DNA of 64,000 bases from Agrostemma githago (lineage: Eukaryota; Streptophyta; Magnoliopsida; Caryophyllales; Caryophyllaceae). Location of the stretch: positions 40,377,077-40,441,076 of the forward strand of contig OY288254.1 of assembly GCA_958450325.1 (NCBI GenBank), written 5' to 3'. How positions within the stretch are numbered: position 1 is the stretch's first letter; each line of letters opens with the position of its first letter. The notes under the pieces are model-generated. The model saw nothing but the letters and a program-made list of their open reading frames with translations, was not told where the DNA came from and did no database searches. This document shows positions 11,385-23,700 of this stretch, one piece after another. Position numbers and translations under genes: made by a program.

Positions 11385-12791
11385 AATCCCCCCAAACCAA
11401 ACCTTTGCTTGTCCCTAAGCAAAACAATCAACAAAGAGTATGGACAAGACTTAAAACAATGACTTCGAACTAATTATCAACACGAATCCCAACATCGAAT
11501 ACTCCAACAAGCGAATGACACCTAGGCTAAAGAAACGAATTCATTATCAAAAAGATAAAGAGTAAAAGAATTTCAAAAATCAAGCTCCAATCAATATTCA
11601 AATGCCAAACTTTTAATCTTGCACAACCTTCTATGTCGAGATTCCTTACGGTTTACACTCATCACTCAATAGGGCAATCTATGAGTTTATGTAGAATCGG
11701 AAAGACAAAACACTCACCTAACTGCGACTTATAAGAACATGCATGCAATCTAACATGATACCAATCTCTACCAACCGTACATACACATTCAATCGAACCA
11801 AGACACATGCCGAGGACTTACATATGGTATAAAGTGAGGCTAATCGGGTAAGAAGGGGCAAAACGATTTGGATATGTGGAGGTAAAAGTCAAGCTAGTAC
11901 AACCGTAACCAAACTAAACTCATTCCATTCTTAACCAACTTCAATCAAAGGAATTACAAGTAGTACCAAGCACCTTATTTTCAAATTTTCATGACCGGCT
12001 TCGCACCAACAACTATGAAAACAGAGAGATCAATTCTTTTCTCATAGCAAAAACAAATTCCTCTTCTTGTTTCACTTTTTTTTTTTTAAACTATCTCCTT
12101 TTTTTTCTTTTCTTTCATTGATATTTTTTCAATTCATTCATCATTTTTTTTTCTTCTCCAAGACATAGTACCAAATTTCACCCGAAAAAAAACAATTCCG
12201 TCTAATTAACCAAACTAGCTTGACTAAGATAGGCAAATATGGCATGTAGTTAATAAACGGGTCAAAACAGGTCAAATTATGGCTATGTGAAGTTCATGGG
12301 AATAAGATAAAAGAAAGGGAGTGTCTCTTCTACATGTGCTAAAATCACAAACCGAATGCATACAGGTATTTAAGAGACGAATGTCATGCTTATGCAATTT
12401 GATGTTACATGTCTCATAAGGAGTACTACTCTCAACCTATATGAAACTGATCATAGATGTCATCAGTTTAAGGCTCTAAGTCTCACAATATAAGTAGCTT
12501 ACTCGACAACAGGTCAATTTACTCATTTGGCATTCAAAACATAACCGACGACAAGATCTAAGAAATACTAAACTCAAATAACGGAAAATAGTGTCATTCA
12601 CAAGAAAGAGCAAAGAACTAGGGAAAAACATGTGATAAATGCAATGTCCTCATCGCCGACACGACTCTATACTAAAACACACAAAAACACACGAAAAAAA
12701 CGGAAAAATAAAAAAAAAATGTTTTTTTTTGAAAATTAAAACACACCCAAAAGAAAAATATGCTAAACACAAAATATCCCCCCAAACCAAA
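11385..12791 (-). other. Family A 3' non-coding internal region, copy 4
   Basis: Same content as 2372-3773. PPT at 11385-11398; homopurine stretch (minus strand) near 12075-12155; GAGGACATTG plus G-run near 12775-12810. Confidence 0.7.
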
Positions 12792-14207
12792 TTACACAAT
12801 GTCCTCATTGTGAACCAAGAGAAATAAAATAGGACAAAAATATAATGGGTAGAGGAAGACAAAAAAACTAAAAAAAAAATAAAAAAATAAAAAATAAAAT
12901 AAAATAAGAGAGAAAAGAGAAAGGTAGTACCGACAATATATGCTGCAAATAATTTCCCCCCAAACCAACAACAAACATGGGGGATATGGATAAGCCTCAT
13001 AACCATCAGTATTAAAATCATAGCAGTTCAAGGCTCGCAGGAGTAGATCAAATGTCTGCGCATGTGCTAAACAGAAGCATAAGTAGCACCAAAATATAGT
13101 AAAGACATCATATAAAATCAATGTCGAAGACCGTCTCAGCTTGTCATACTTCCTTTGAAAACTTTGATAAGTCCTTGACATATAATCCCAGCCGTCAACA
13201 AATGGTGGAAAATAATAACATAAATTATCGGGTATGTTAGACAACTTAATACCTCTCAAATCAACAACATTATTTTTCACAATTAATTCATGCGAGACCG
13301 GAGGAATACCTGTACTAGCATCGAAGCAAGGAGGAAGTTCAAGTGGATGAGAATGATTTATTACCTCAACGAGTGTATCCACAATCCCATATACCTCAAG
13401 ATTTTCTGTTTCGAGGGTTCCTGGATGATTGAGTGCCGCTTCTAAAGCATCTACCTCGGCTTCCCAAGGGTTTGATTCTCCTGCACAATTCTCAAAACAC
13501 AACAAATCCTCTAAAAAATCCTCCGGGAAGGATCCTTTTTCAAAATAATCAATAACCTCATCTACCGCATCAGAAGCATTAATGCATAAATTAGGCACGG
13601 TCTCGGAAGAAAGCTCGGTTGGGTGAAAAAGAGAATGACCAATTGAATCACAAATAGGCTCATTAACAATGCTCAAAACCTCAGGTTTTTCCGTCAAAGA
13701 TTGAATCATTAAATTTTCAGATATAACAGAATCAACTTCAATGACCGGAGAATGGACTTTCAAAGCAAAAATCAAAGGCTCATCATCATCGTCATCAAAT
13801 AGGTCAATATCCTCTCTAACATGTGCAACGGACGTACTCATAACACAGTCAGCTGATGATGGTGCAGGATCAGCTCTCAAATTTGACTCACGTAGAGTAG
13901 CCGTTAATTTTTGCAATATCACCTTACAGTCCGCCATGAAAGCAATCCACCTCTTCTCTGACTCAGCGTTGTTTCGGGCTAAATATTTAAGGAGTTCCCA
14001 TCGCTCCTCATAAGGCATATAGTTAAACATCCCATCGCAATTTGCCTCAATATTAGCCCGTGTCTCATCATCCACACCATCATAAATCATATGACACATC
14101 TCCCAAATATCAACATGATAGCCACTTTGATAAATAAAAGACTCAAGTCTATCCCAATAAGTATGCAGTGACTCATGATTAAATTGAGGAAAGTAGAAGA
14201 TAGTCAT
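12792..14207 (-). CDS. Gag-like protein of family A, copy 4
   Basis: 471 codons from MTIFYF at 14207. In this copy the frame is open 20 codons further upstream (to 14267) only because of an A-run length change. That extension is hydrophobic, absent in frame from copies 2 and 3, and probably not translated, so the MTIFYF start is used. Domains are as in the copy at 3774-5189; the residue after EN is CAGE rather than CSGE. Confidence 0.75.
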   Translation of the reverse strand: MTIFYFPQFNHESLHTYWDRLESFIYQSGYHVDIWEMCHMIYDGVDDETRANIEANCDGMFNYMPYEERWELLKYLARNNAESEKRWIAFMADCKVILQKLTATLRESNLRADPAPSSADCVMSTSVAHVREDIDLFDDDDDEPLIFALKVHSPVIEVDSVISENLMIQSLTEKPEVLSIVNEPICDSIGHSLFHPTELSSETVPNLCINASDAVDEVIDYFEKGSFPEDFLEDLLCFENCAGESNPWEAEVDALEAALNHPGTLETENLEVYGIVDTLVEVINHSHPLELPPCFDASTGIPPVSHELIVKNNVVDLRGIKLSNIPDNLCYYFPPFVDGWDYMSRTYQSFQRKYDKLRRSSTLILYDVFTIFWCYLCFCLAHAQTFDLLLRALNCYDFNTDGYEAYPYPPCLLLVWGEIICSIYCRYYLSLFSLILFYFLFFYFFFSFFVFLYPLYFCPILFLLVHNEDIV

Positions 14208-14315
14208 AATGGTGAGACAAATAAAAAAAAAATTATATACGAAATAAAAATAAATAAATATATACAAAATAATCTAGAACCCAAAACAAATAATAAGCAA
14301 TAATACAAAACCGTC

Positions 14316-14333
14316 TCCCCGGCAACGGCGCCA
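14316..14333 (-). other. Primer binding site, tRNA-Asp, array copy 4
   Basis: Identical to the site at 796-813, 4 nt from the LTR beginning at 14338. Confidence 0.9.
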
Positions 14334-14337
14334 AGAT

Positions 14338-15895
14338 TGACAAGGCTAAAGTCGTATCACCTTAATCAAAATAATCCTAACGAACAACTAACAGGTAGCT
14401 AGCAGTAAGTAAGGGTCGAATCCACAGAGAGACGGGTGAAAATCGCTAATTATCTAATAATCGATTCTAAACTATTTAAATTCCGGTTTGTTTGAATTGT
14501 TTTTCTAAACTATTGCAATAATGTAAATTAAGAGGTTCTAACAATATTAAAAGGATCTAGGGTCTTACGGTTCACTATGTAATTAAATTGGGTAAATTTA
14601 ATTAATCATTCAATCAATCAATCACAGTTATTTAGGGCAAAGACACGGCCTTTCGGATCTTATGTCAACCTCAGGATAGATTCTGACGGGCTCTCGCAAC
14701 TTACCAGATTATCCTACCCACTTACTTGTAAGTCTACCCTTACCAGGCTTTCGATCTTAGGTTCGGGTTCCTAAACATTCGACTAGTTCAACGTCTCAAA
14801 CTAATCAAACAATAATACAAGACAAGTAGTAAGGCAATAACATATGAATGATCAATTAAACAAATAATCAAGTTAACATCCCCAATTCAATTAACATAGA
14901 TCCCCTTCAACCCTAGATAAATAAATTAGCTACTCATAATAAACGGTAAAGCAATAAAGGAATTATGCATAATAAAGAACAATATGAAAATAAGAGAATA
15001 AAAAAAAGTACCAATTACGAAGAACTGAAAGATTGAAGATCTAAAAGTATGACTACAAACTAGAAAGATTCGAATTCTAATAAAAAGTCTAATCTAAACT
15101 AATGAATATGAAAAGTGTAAACTAAACTACTGAATGAGAAAGTGCGAAAAAGTGTTCATAAATCTAACCCTAAGGAGGGTATATATACTAATAAGAAGGA
15201 GTCTAACATCTTCTCCTTTCCTAAATAATAAGAAAAAAATAACAAGCTAAGAATATTACGTAAGATAAGAGTTATGGTAAGTTACGAAGTCTAATAACTG
15301 AAAATCCCGCGAAACAGCTTCAAACCGATCGGTTTGGGTCTGAACCGAGCGGTTTGGGTTCATCCCGAGCGGTTCGGGTTCCTCTACACTGCGCGATGAA
15401 TTTGAAATGCTTGTTGTTTCTTAGTTACTTATCGGAATTGGACGTGTGATATACAGTTGGAAAGCTAAGAGAAAGTGCTTTCCAACGCCATCTGAATCGG
15501 CTTAATTGAAAATGTAGAACTCAAGAAATTCACGTTTGAAGTTGACCCTTGTTTTAGCGATCGTTCTTTCATCTCGATTTGCATTTGTTTGAGCTTTCCA
15601 ACTTATTTCTTTGTCTTTTCTTATTGTTTCTTCACTCACGTCCTTCTCCAAGTATTCACTTAATATCCTCTAACTTTTATCACTTCTTCCTTGTAGATTT
15701 CATGGCTCGACTCTCGTCATTGCCCAAAATATAGCACAATCGCCTTCATTTGTTTCGTTTCCTACAAAACGTAAACAAAATACCCGGCATAACAAAGAAG
15801 GATGAAAAGCTAGAAAAACAACTCCTAGGATACATAAAATGAACCAAAATAAAGGAAAACTTGGGGTTAAATATGTATAAAAAATGAGTTCATCA
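14338..15895 (-). repeat. Family A LTR, array position 4
   Basis: 1558 bp. TATA box at 15180-15188; palindromes near 15321-15381. It shares nearly all variants with position 5 (CTTTCGGATC, AAAGTGCTTTCC, GAATCGGCT, CCTACAAAACGT). Confidence 0.9.
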
Positions 15896-17304
15896 AATCC
15901 CCCCAAACCAAACCTTTGCTTGTCCCTAAGCAAAACAATCAACAAAGAGTATGGACAAGACTTAAAACAATGACTTCGAACTAATTATCAACACGAATCC
16001 CAACATCGAATACTCCAACAAGCGAATGACACCTAGGCTAAAGAAACGAATTCATTATCAAAAAGATAAAGAGTAAAAGAATTTCAAAAATCAAGCTCCA
16101 ATCAATATTCAAATGCCAAACTTTTAATCTTGCACAACCTTCTATGTCGAGATTCCTTACGGTTTACACTCATCACTCAATAGGGCAATCTATGAGTTTA
16201 TGTAGAATCGGAAAGACAAAACACTCACCTAACTGCGACTTATAAGAACATGCATGCAATCTAACATGATACCAATCTCTACCAACCGTACATACACATT
16301 CAATCGAACCAAGACACATGCCGAGGACTTACATATGGTATAAAGTGAGGCTAATCGGGTAAGAAGGGGCAAAACGATTTGGATATGTGGAGGTAAAAGT
16401 CAAGCTAGTACAACCGTAACCAAACTAAACTCATTCCATTCTTAACCAACTTCAATCAAAGGAATTACAAGTAGTACCAAGCACCTTATTTTCAAATTTT
16501 CATGACCGGCTTCGCACCAACAACTATGAAAACAGAGAGATCAATTCTTTTCTCATAGCAAAAACAAATTCCTCTTCTTGTTTCACTTTTTTTTTTTTTT
16601 AAACTATCTCCTTTTTTTTCTTTTCTTTCATTGATATTTTTTCAATTCATTCATCATTTTTTTTTCTTCTCCAAGACATAGTACCAAATTTCACCCGAAA
16701 AAAAACAATTCCGTCTAATTAACCAAACTAGCTTGACTAAGATAGGCAAATATGGCATGTAGTTAATAAACGGGTCAAAACAGGTCAAATTATGGCTATG
16801 TGAAGTTCATGGGAATAAGATAAAAGAAAGGGAGTGTCTCTTCTACATGTGCTAAAATCACAAACCGAATGCATACAGGTATTTAAGAGACGAATGTCAT
16901 GCTTATGCAATTTGATGTTACATGTCTCATAAGGAGTACTACTCTCAACCTATATGAAACTGATCATAGATGTCATCAGTTTAAGGCTCTAAGTCTCACA
17001 ATATAAGTAGCTTACTCGACAACAGGTCAATTTACTCATTTGGCATTCAAAACATAACCGACGACAAGATCTAAGAAATACTAAACTCAAATAACGGAAA
17101 ATAGTGTCATTCACAAGAAAGAGCAAAGAACTAGGGAAAAACATGTGATAAATGCAATGTCCTCATCGCCGACACGACTCTATACTAAAACACACAAAAA
17201 CACACGAAAAAAACGGAAAAATAAAAAAAAAATGTTTTTTTTTGAAAATTAAAACACACCCAAAAGAAAAATATGCTAAACACAAAATATCCCCCCAAAC
17301 CAAA
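15896..17304 (-). other. Family A 3' non-coding internal region, copy 5
   Basis: Same content as 2372-3773. PPT at 15896-15909; homopurine stretch (minus strand) near 16585-16670; GAGGACATTG plus G-run near 17290-17322. Confidence 0.7.
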
Positions 17305-18720
17305 TTACACAATGTCCTCATTGTGAACCAAGAGAAATAAAATAGGACAAAAATATAATGGGTAGAGGAAGACAAAAAAACTAAAAAAAAAATAAAAAAA
17401 TAAAAAATAAAATAAAATAAGAGAGAAAAGAGAAAGGTAGTACCGACAATATATGCTGCAAATAATTTCCCCCCAAACCAACAACAAACATGGGGGATAT
17501 GGATAAGCCTCATAACCATCAGTATTAAAATCATAGCAGTTCAAGGCTCGCAGGAGTAGATCAAATGTCTGCGCATGTGCTAAACAGAAGCATAAGTAGC
17601 ACCAAAATATAGTAAAGACATCATATAAAATCAATGTCGAAGACCGTCTCAGCTTGTCATACTTCCTTTGAAAACTTTGATAAGTCCTTGACATATAATC
17701 CCAGCCGTCAACAAATGGTGGAAAATAATAACATAAATTATCGGGTATGTTAGACAACTTAATACCTCTCAAATCAACAACATTATTTTTCACAATTAAT
17801 TCATGCGAGACCGGAGGAATACCTGTACTAGCATCGAAGCAAGGAGGAAGTTCAAGTGGATGAGAATGATTTATTACCTCAACGAGTGTATCCACAATCC
17901 CATATACCTCAAGATTTTCTGTTTCGAGGGTTCCTGGATGATTGAGTGCCGCTTCTAAAGCATCTACCTCGGCTTCCCAAGGGTTTGATTCTCCTGCACA
18001 ATTCTCAAAACACAACAAATCCTCTAAAAAATCCTCCGGGAAGGATCCTTTTTCAAAATAATCAATAACCTCATCTACCGCATCAGAAGCATTAATGCAT
18101 AAATTAGGCACGGTCTCGGAAGAAAGCTCGGTTGGGTGAAAAAGAGAATGACCAATTGAATCACAAATAGGCTCATTAACAATGCTCAAAACCTCAGGTT
18201 TTTCCGTCAAAGATTGAATCATTAAATTTTCAGATATAACAGAATCAACTTCAATGACCGGAGAATGGACTTTCAAAGCAAAAATCAAAGGCTCATCATC
18301 ATCGTCATCAAATAGGTCAATATCCTCTCTAACATGTGCAACGGACGTACTCATAACACAGTCAGCTGATGATGGTGCAGGATCAGCTCTCAAATTTGAC
18401 TCACGTAGAGTAGCCGTTAATTTTTGCAATATCACCTTACAGTCCGCCATGAAAGCAATCCACCTCTTCTCTGACTCAGCGTTGTTTCGGGCTAAATATT
18501 TAAGGAGTTCCCATCGCTCCTCATAAGGCATATATTTAAACATCCCATCGCAATTTGCCTCAATATTAGCCCGTGTCTCATCATCCACACCATCATAAAT
18601 CATATGACACATCTCCCAAATATCAACATGATAGCCACTTTGATAAATAAAAGACTCAAGTCTATCCCAATAAGTATGCAGTGACTCATGATTAAATTGA
18701 GGAAAGTAGAAGATAGTCAT
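17305..18720 (-). CDS. Gag-like protein of family A, copy 5
   Basis: 471 codons from MTIFYF at 18720, again with an untrusted 20-codon upstream extension. The only clear difference in the gag-like domain is Lys for Asn near residue 62. This is the last full ORF at the right end of the array. Domain description as for 3774-5189. Confidence 0.75.
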   Translation of the reverse strand: MTIFYFPQFNHESLHTYWDRLESFIYQSGYHVDIWEMCHMIYDGVDDETRANIEANCDGMFKYMPYEERWELLKYLARNNAESEKRWIAFMADCKVILQKLTATLRESNLRADPAPSSADCVMSTSVAHVREDIDLFDDDDDEPLIFALKVHSPVIEVDSVISENLMIQSLTEKPEVLSIVNEPICDSIGHSLFHPTELSSETVPNLCINASDAVDEVIDYFEKGSFPEDFLEDLLCFENCAGESNPWEAEVDALEAALNHPGTLETENLEVYGIVDTLVEVINHSHPLELPPCFDASTGIPPVSHELIVKNNVVDLRGIKLSNIPDNLCYYFPPFVDGWDYMSRTYQSFQRKYDKLRRSSTLILYDVFTIFWCYLCFCLAHAQTFDLLLRALNCYDFNTDGYEAYPYPPCLLLVWGEIICSIYCRYYLSLFSLILFYFLFFYFFFSFFVFLYPLYFCPILFLLVHNEDIV

Positions 18721-18828
18721 AATGGTGAGACAAATAAAAAAAAAATTATATACGAAATAAAAATAAATAAATATATACAAAATAATCTAGAACCCAAAAC
18801 AAATAATAAGCAATAATACAAAACCGTC

Positions 18829-18846
18829 TCCCCGGCAACGGCGCCA
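18829..18846 (-). other. Primer binding site, tRNA-Asp, array copy 5
   Basis: Identical to the site at 796-813, 4 nt from the LTR beginning at 18851. Confidence 0.9.
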
Positions 18847-18850
18847 AGAT

Positions 18851-20408
18851 TGACAAGGCTAAAGTCGTATCACCTTAATCAAAATAATCCTAACGAACAA
18901 CTAACAGGTAGCTAGCAGTAAGTAAGGGTCGAATCCACAGAGAGACGGGTGAAAATCGCTAATTATCTAATAATCGATTCTAAACTATTTAAATTCCGGT
19001 TTGTTTGAATTGTTTTTCTAAACTATTGCAATAATGTAAATTAAGAGGTTCTAACAATATTAAAAGGATCTAGGGTCTTACGGTTCACTATGTAATTAAA
19101 TTGGGTAAATTTAATTAATCATTCAATCAATCAATCACAGTTATTTAGGGCAAAGACACGGCCTTTCGGATCTTATGTCAACCTCAGGATAGATTCTGAC
19201 GGGCTCTCGCAACTTACCAGATTATCCTACCCACTTACTTGTAAGTCTACCCTTACCAGGCTTTCGATCTTAGGTTCGGGTTCCTAAACATTCGACTAGT
19301 TCAACGTCTCAAACTAATCAAACAATAATACAAGACAAGTAGTAAGGCAATAACATATGAATGATCAATTAAACAAATAATCAAGTTAACATCCCCAATT
19401 CAATTAACATAGATCCCCTTCAACCCTAGATAAATAAATTAGCTACACATAATAAACGGTAAAGCAATAAAGGAATTATGCATAATAAAGAACAATATGA
19501 AAATAAGAGAATAAAAAAAAGTACCAATTACGAAGAACTGAAAGATTGAAGATCTAAAAGTATGACTACAAACTAGAAAGATTCGAATTCTAATAAAAAG
19601 TCTAATCTAAACTAATGAATATGAAAAGTGTAAACTAAACTACTGAATGAGAAAGTGCGAAAAAGTGTTCATAAATCTAACCCTAAGGAGGGTATATATA
19701 CTAATAAGAAGGAGTCTAACATCTTCTCCTTTCCTAAATAATAAGAAAAAAATAACAAGCTAAGAATATTACGTAAGATAAGAGTTATGGTAAGTTACGA
19801 AGTCTAATAACTGAAAATCCCGCGAAACAGCTTCAAACCGATCGGTTTGGGTCTGAACCGAGCGGTTTGGGTTCATCCCGAGCGGTTCGGGTTCCTCTGC
19901 ACTGCGCGATGAATTTGAAATGCTTGTTGTTTCTTAGTTACTTATCGGAATTGGACGTGTGATATACCGTTGGAAAGCTAAGAGAAAGTGCTTTCCAACG
20001 CCATCTGAATCGGCTCAATTGAAAATGTAGAACTCAAGAAATTCACGTTTGAAGTTGACCCTTGTTTTAGCGATCGTTCTTTCATCTCGATTTGCATTTG
20101 TTTGAGCTTTCCAACTTATTTCTTTGTCTTTTCTTATTGTTTCTTCACTCACGTCCTTCTCCAAGTATTCACTTAATATCCTCTAACTTTTATCACTTCT
20201 TCCTTGTAGATTTCATGGCTCGACTCTCGTCATTGCCCAAAATATAGCACAATCGCCTTCATTTGTTTCGTTTCCTACAAAACGTAAACAAAATACCCGG
20301 CATAACAAAGAAGGATGAAAAGCTAGAAAAACAACTCCTAGGATACATAAAATGAACCAAAATAAAGGAAAACTTGGGGTTAAATATGTATACAAAATGA
20401 GTTCATCA
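18851..20408 (-). repeat. Family A LTR, array position 5 (5' LTR of the array)
   Basis: 1558 bp and the outer right end of the array; it stops cleanly at TTCATCA. TATA box at 19693-19700; palindromes near 19835-19895. On the minus strand this is the outermost 5' LTR. Confidence 0.9.
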
Positions 20409-20720
20409 CTACCTTACTATTATGAAACCCTAGACTAATTTTAGGTTAGATTAGCTTAGATTAGGTTATATTAGCTTAATCCTTCTTTAATTACTCCTTA
20501 ATCTTAGTTTAAGCTAGTTAGATTACTCTTGTAATATTGGAATTCTTGGAGATTCTGCCAATCTTGACAACATTGGTGGATGTTTTGGGTCTTCTTCTAT
20601 GCAAGTGTTCATCATTTCATTCCTTTTTAGTTGGTATAATCTTTCTCATCTCTTTTCTCTTAATCATTATTGTTATTCAAGTTTTCATCTTTATATCTTG
20701 TTTGTTGTTCATACTTGTTC
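20409..20720 (+). repeat. Family B 5' LTR, first visible part
   Basis: Matches 31974-32285 in the 3' LTR. It begins at the edge of the family A array just downstream of where the B TATA box should be, and ends at the TSD (TGTTC, 20716-20720) of the solo LTR at 20721. Confidence 0.85.
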
Positions 20721-23700
20721 TGTAACAACCCGGTTCTTCTAATGACATTAATTAACAAGGCGGAAAATAATTAAGTCGTAAAAAGGGATAAAAATTTGAA
20801 ACCATCGACTCAAGTGAGTCTTTTACCGATAAATGAACCGTTTGTTAAAATACAACAACTGAAACCCGAATTACAAATTTCTAAATACAATAGTCTGACA
20901 AAATTTGTGTTACAAGATTTATAGTTTGACACACTCATTTGCCACACTGTATCTCTTGCACTCAGGCATGCCCCCATGTCCAGTCTTGAGGGTTCGTCAT
21001 CCTGAATGCATATTTAAATACACATGTCCCACTTAGTGGGAGTAACCTAACCGTCCTTCTAACACGACCCCGAATAATTAATGTAGTACAACGTTTAGGT
21101 TATCTAATTAACAGATAAGCAGGCATGTCACAATATAAATCGACATGTATACAATGTGAGATACACATGAAGTGATTTTAGTTAACATGTGAATCAATTT
21201 AAATATATAAGACATGTAGGTTATATAGAATAAAGTAATACATACATCATATGAGTATCATGTGAATAATACAGTAAAGCATAGATCATGAATTCATAGA
21301 AGTGTCATGTGAAAAAAGAGTAAGACATACATAATACAAATCGTATGAAACATAATATAAATCATAATCAATATTCAAACAAGACATATAACAAAACATT
21401 ACTTCCCATTATCAAGCATTTCAATCACATCATTAGTCATAAGAGTATAGAACAGTAACAAAGCATAATAACACATGTTATTTAGAAAACTGTAGTCATT
21501 TACTTTTAAAAACAATGGTTTCGTTTCACATAATGCACGGGACGTGACTACTAATGTCTCATGCACACTTAAGGCTTGCATCTCACCATAAATGCGGATG
21601 GGAACATCAATCCCGCCAATCATATCGATACTAGGAGGTTTACATCTCACCCCTAGTGCTCAATAGGATCGAACACCTAAATTGACTCGGTTTAGTCGAC
21701 TGACATACGGAGAAGAAGGAATGCAAGTGCATGGACTCAGAGGCCCCGCTAAACCGAACATGTCCCATACACTGCTAAGGCAAAGGTCGGAAGGTATTCC
21801 GCCCCCAAAGATATCTGATATAGAGAGTGAGAGCTGATCAGTGCCCTTGTCTATGTATGCGCACACACCCAATCCATACTCTTGGTCTCGGGAAAGAGAA
21901 CCTTTACACAACCGAGCATCACAATGGCAACTGGACGACTACTACTCTACCGACAAACTCATAAAGAGTTGGCTGCCCATTTACTTCTTAGCATTTTCTC
22001 GCACCGGCAGGATGCATCATGGCCTCCCATGAGCAGTGACTCCGAGTGTCGTAGTCTACTTTCGAAGCTGTCTTCTATCGCGCCCAACACGAAACGTAGG
22101 CTGAATTTGGGTGTCTTATAAAGACAGAGTCTCTGGAATATCGAGCTCAGCGGTCATCGTTGGGCATATGTCTGATGACTAGAGGGATGAAACAATACTG
22201 GATTCGATAAGGATGACCGATCTATGGGCTGTGTATTGACTTGGAACAAGTCATTACAACATGGAATGGTGAAGACGACTCAGAGAGTACTGCTAGGGCA
22301 CATGTTCATTTTCACCATGATTGGTGTCGATAACATCGTTCGTGAAAACGTGTCTGATCACCGGCTTAGGTAACACACCGACTAGAAGTACGGTTGTTCC
22401 TATGGAATTTAAGTATGTCGATTTTAAGATTAACAAACATTATCAATCGTCGTAAAATTTATCTTAACTGATAGTTTTAGTATACTGATGTAAGAGATTT
22501 GGAACATTTTATTTGACATATATTATTTGAAGCGTTCATTAGTTGAGATTTGATTAAAGATTCAATTATTTCTAAGTACATTATTTAAGATGGGTTCCTT
22601 TATCCTGACTTGGTCTATGTTGACTTAAAAAGCTAAAGTTTGACCAAGATAGACTAGTCAACCCTTAGTTTTGACTTAGTCACTAATTAGTGCTTAAGTG
22701 CTTATTATAAAGTTTAAGTGTTGTTTTGCACATTTAAGCATTGTTTAACTTAGTACTTTTGGGTTATTCGTCTTTTAGTACTCTATACTTTTTGGGCACA
22801 AGTATTTAGTACATTTATTGTTCAAGTGTACGTATTTAGTATTTTTATACAGTTTCGTATTTGTACCAGTATACTTATCTCTTAAAGCCTATTTATACTT
22901 AGTAAAATATTTCAAACACCAAATAAATCAATAATAATTATAAAAATCATTTTTAACCTTATTAGGTATCATATTTCTCAAAACATAGAGTTTTACAAAC
23001 GTAACTTTAAGTAATAACGAAATCGATAATATTATTAAGGATACTAAATGAGTCATTTTTCAAATATTATTTTTAAGTTTCGATTTTCATACTCAACATA
23101 CTTTTATAAGTAGGTTTCCAGATATAAAGTCATTTTTCAAAAACAATAAGGTTTATTATTTTTTAACGAATTAAAAACGAAAACAGTACGGTTTTCAATA
23201 CTTTATTTTAAATCGTTTAAAATACTTAAACGTCATTAAAGTGAACCAAATTTTATTTTGGATACCTATACTTGTACATAACTTATACCCAGAAATTTAG
23301 ATTAAAATACTTTATAAATGTTCTTACATAAAATATTCTTTCCAGATCTGACTCATTTTAGTACAAATTTTATAAATGAAAATATATATGATGAATTCAT
23401 ATGAAATTTGACATACACATCTTAGGCGTCATCAGGGACATAAATAATTTTTCCAAGTCCAAAAGAAACGTTTAACATCACGAAACATATCATTTTCTCA
23501 GACAGTACATAAAATCATACAGTACCAGTTTACAAAATAAATAATTACTAAATATATATTTTCATAAAAACTTACTTTTCATATTTTTATCATATTTCAG
23601 ACATTCATATCTACAAATTTCATGAAGGAATATAAGGCTAATTCGAAACATATTTTACACAGAAAAATCGTGAACATACATCACACATCACAGAATCCAT

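Larger units (their letters stand above)
1..20408 (-). mobile_element. Tandem array of gag-only LTR retrotransposon, family A (left end outside window)
   Basis: The sequence repeats with a period of about 4.50-4.51 kb. Each period is one LTR (TG...CA, about 1555 bp) plus one internal region (about 2950 bp) holding a tRNA-Asp PBS, one gag-like ORF and a G-rich PPT on the minus strand. Five LTRs and four full internal regions are visible, plus part of a fifth internal region cut by the window start. The right end is exactly the LTR terminus (TTCATCA), followed at 20409 by family B LTR sequence, so the array lies inside a B 5' LTR. The flanking CTACC at 20409-20413 would be the right TSD; the left one is outside. 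No protease, RT or integrase is present, so the family is non-autonomous. LTR-internal-LTR-internal order suggests unequal recombination between LTRs of one insertion. Confidence 0.9.

Noticed and set aside
1..20408. Satellite DNA or a CRISPR-like array as explanation of the 4.5-kb repeats
   Set aside because: Each unit has LTR ends, PBS, PPT and a gag-like ORF, so it is a retrotransposon array; there are no short repeat-spacer units.
21399..22121. Three overlapping ORFs in the 4-kb solo LTR
   Set aside because: They overlap on both strands, lack recognisable domains and lie in an LTR.
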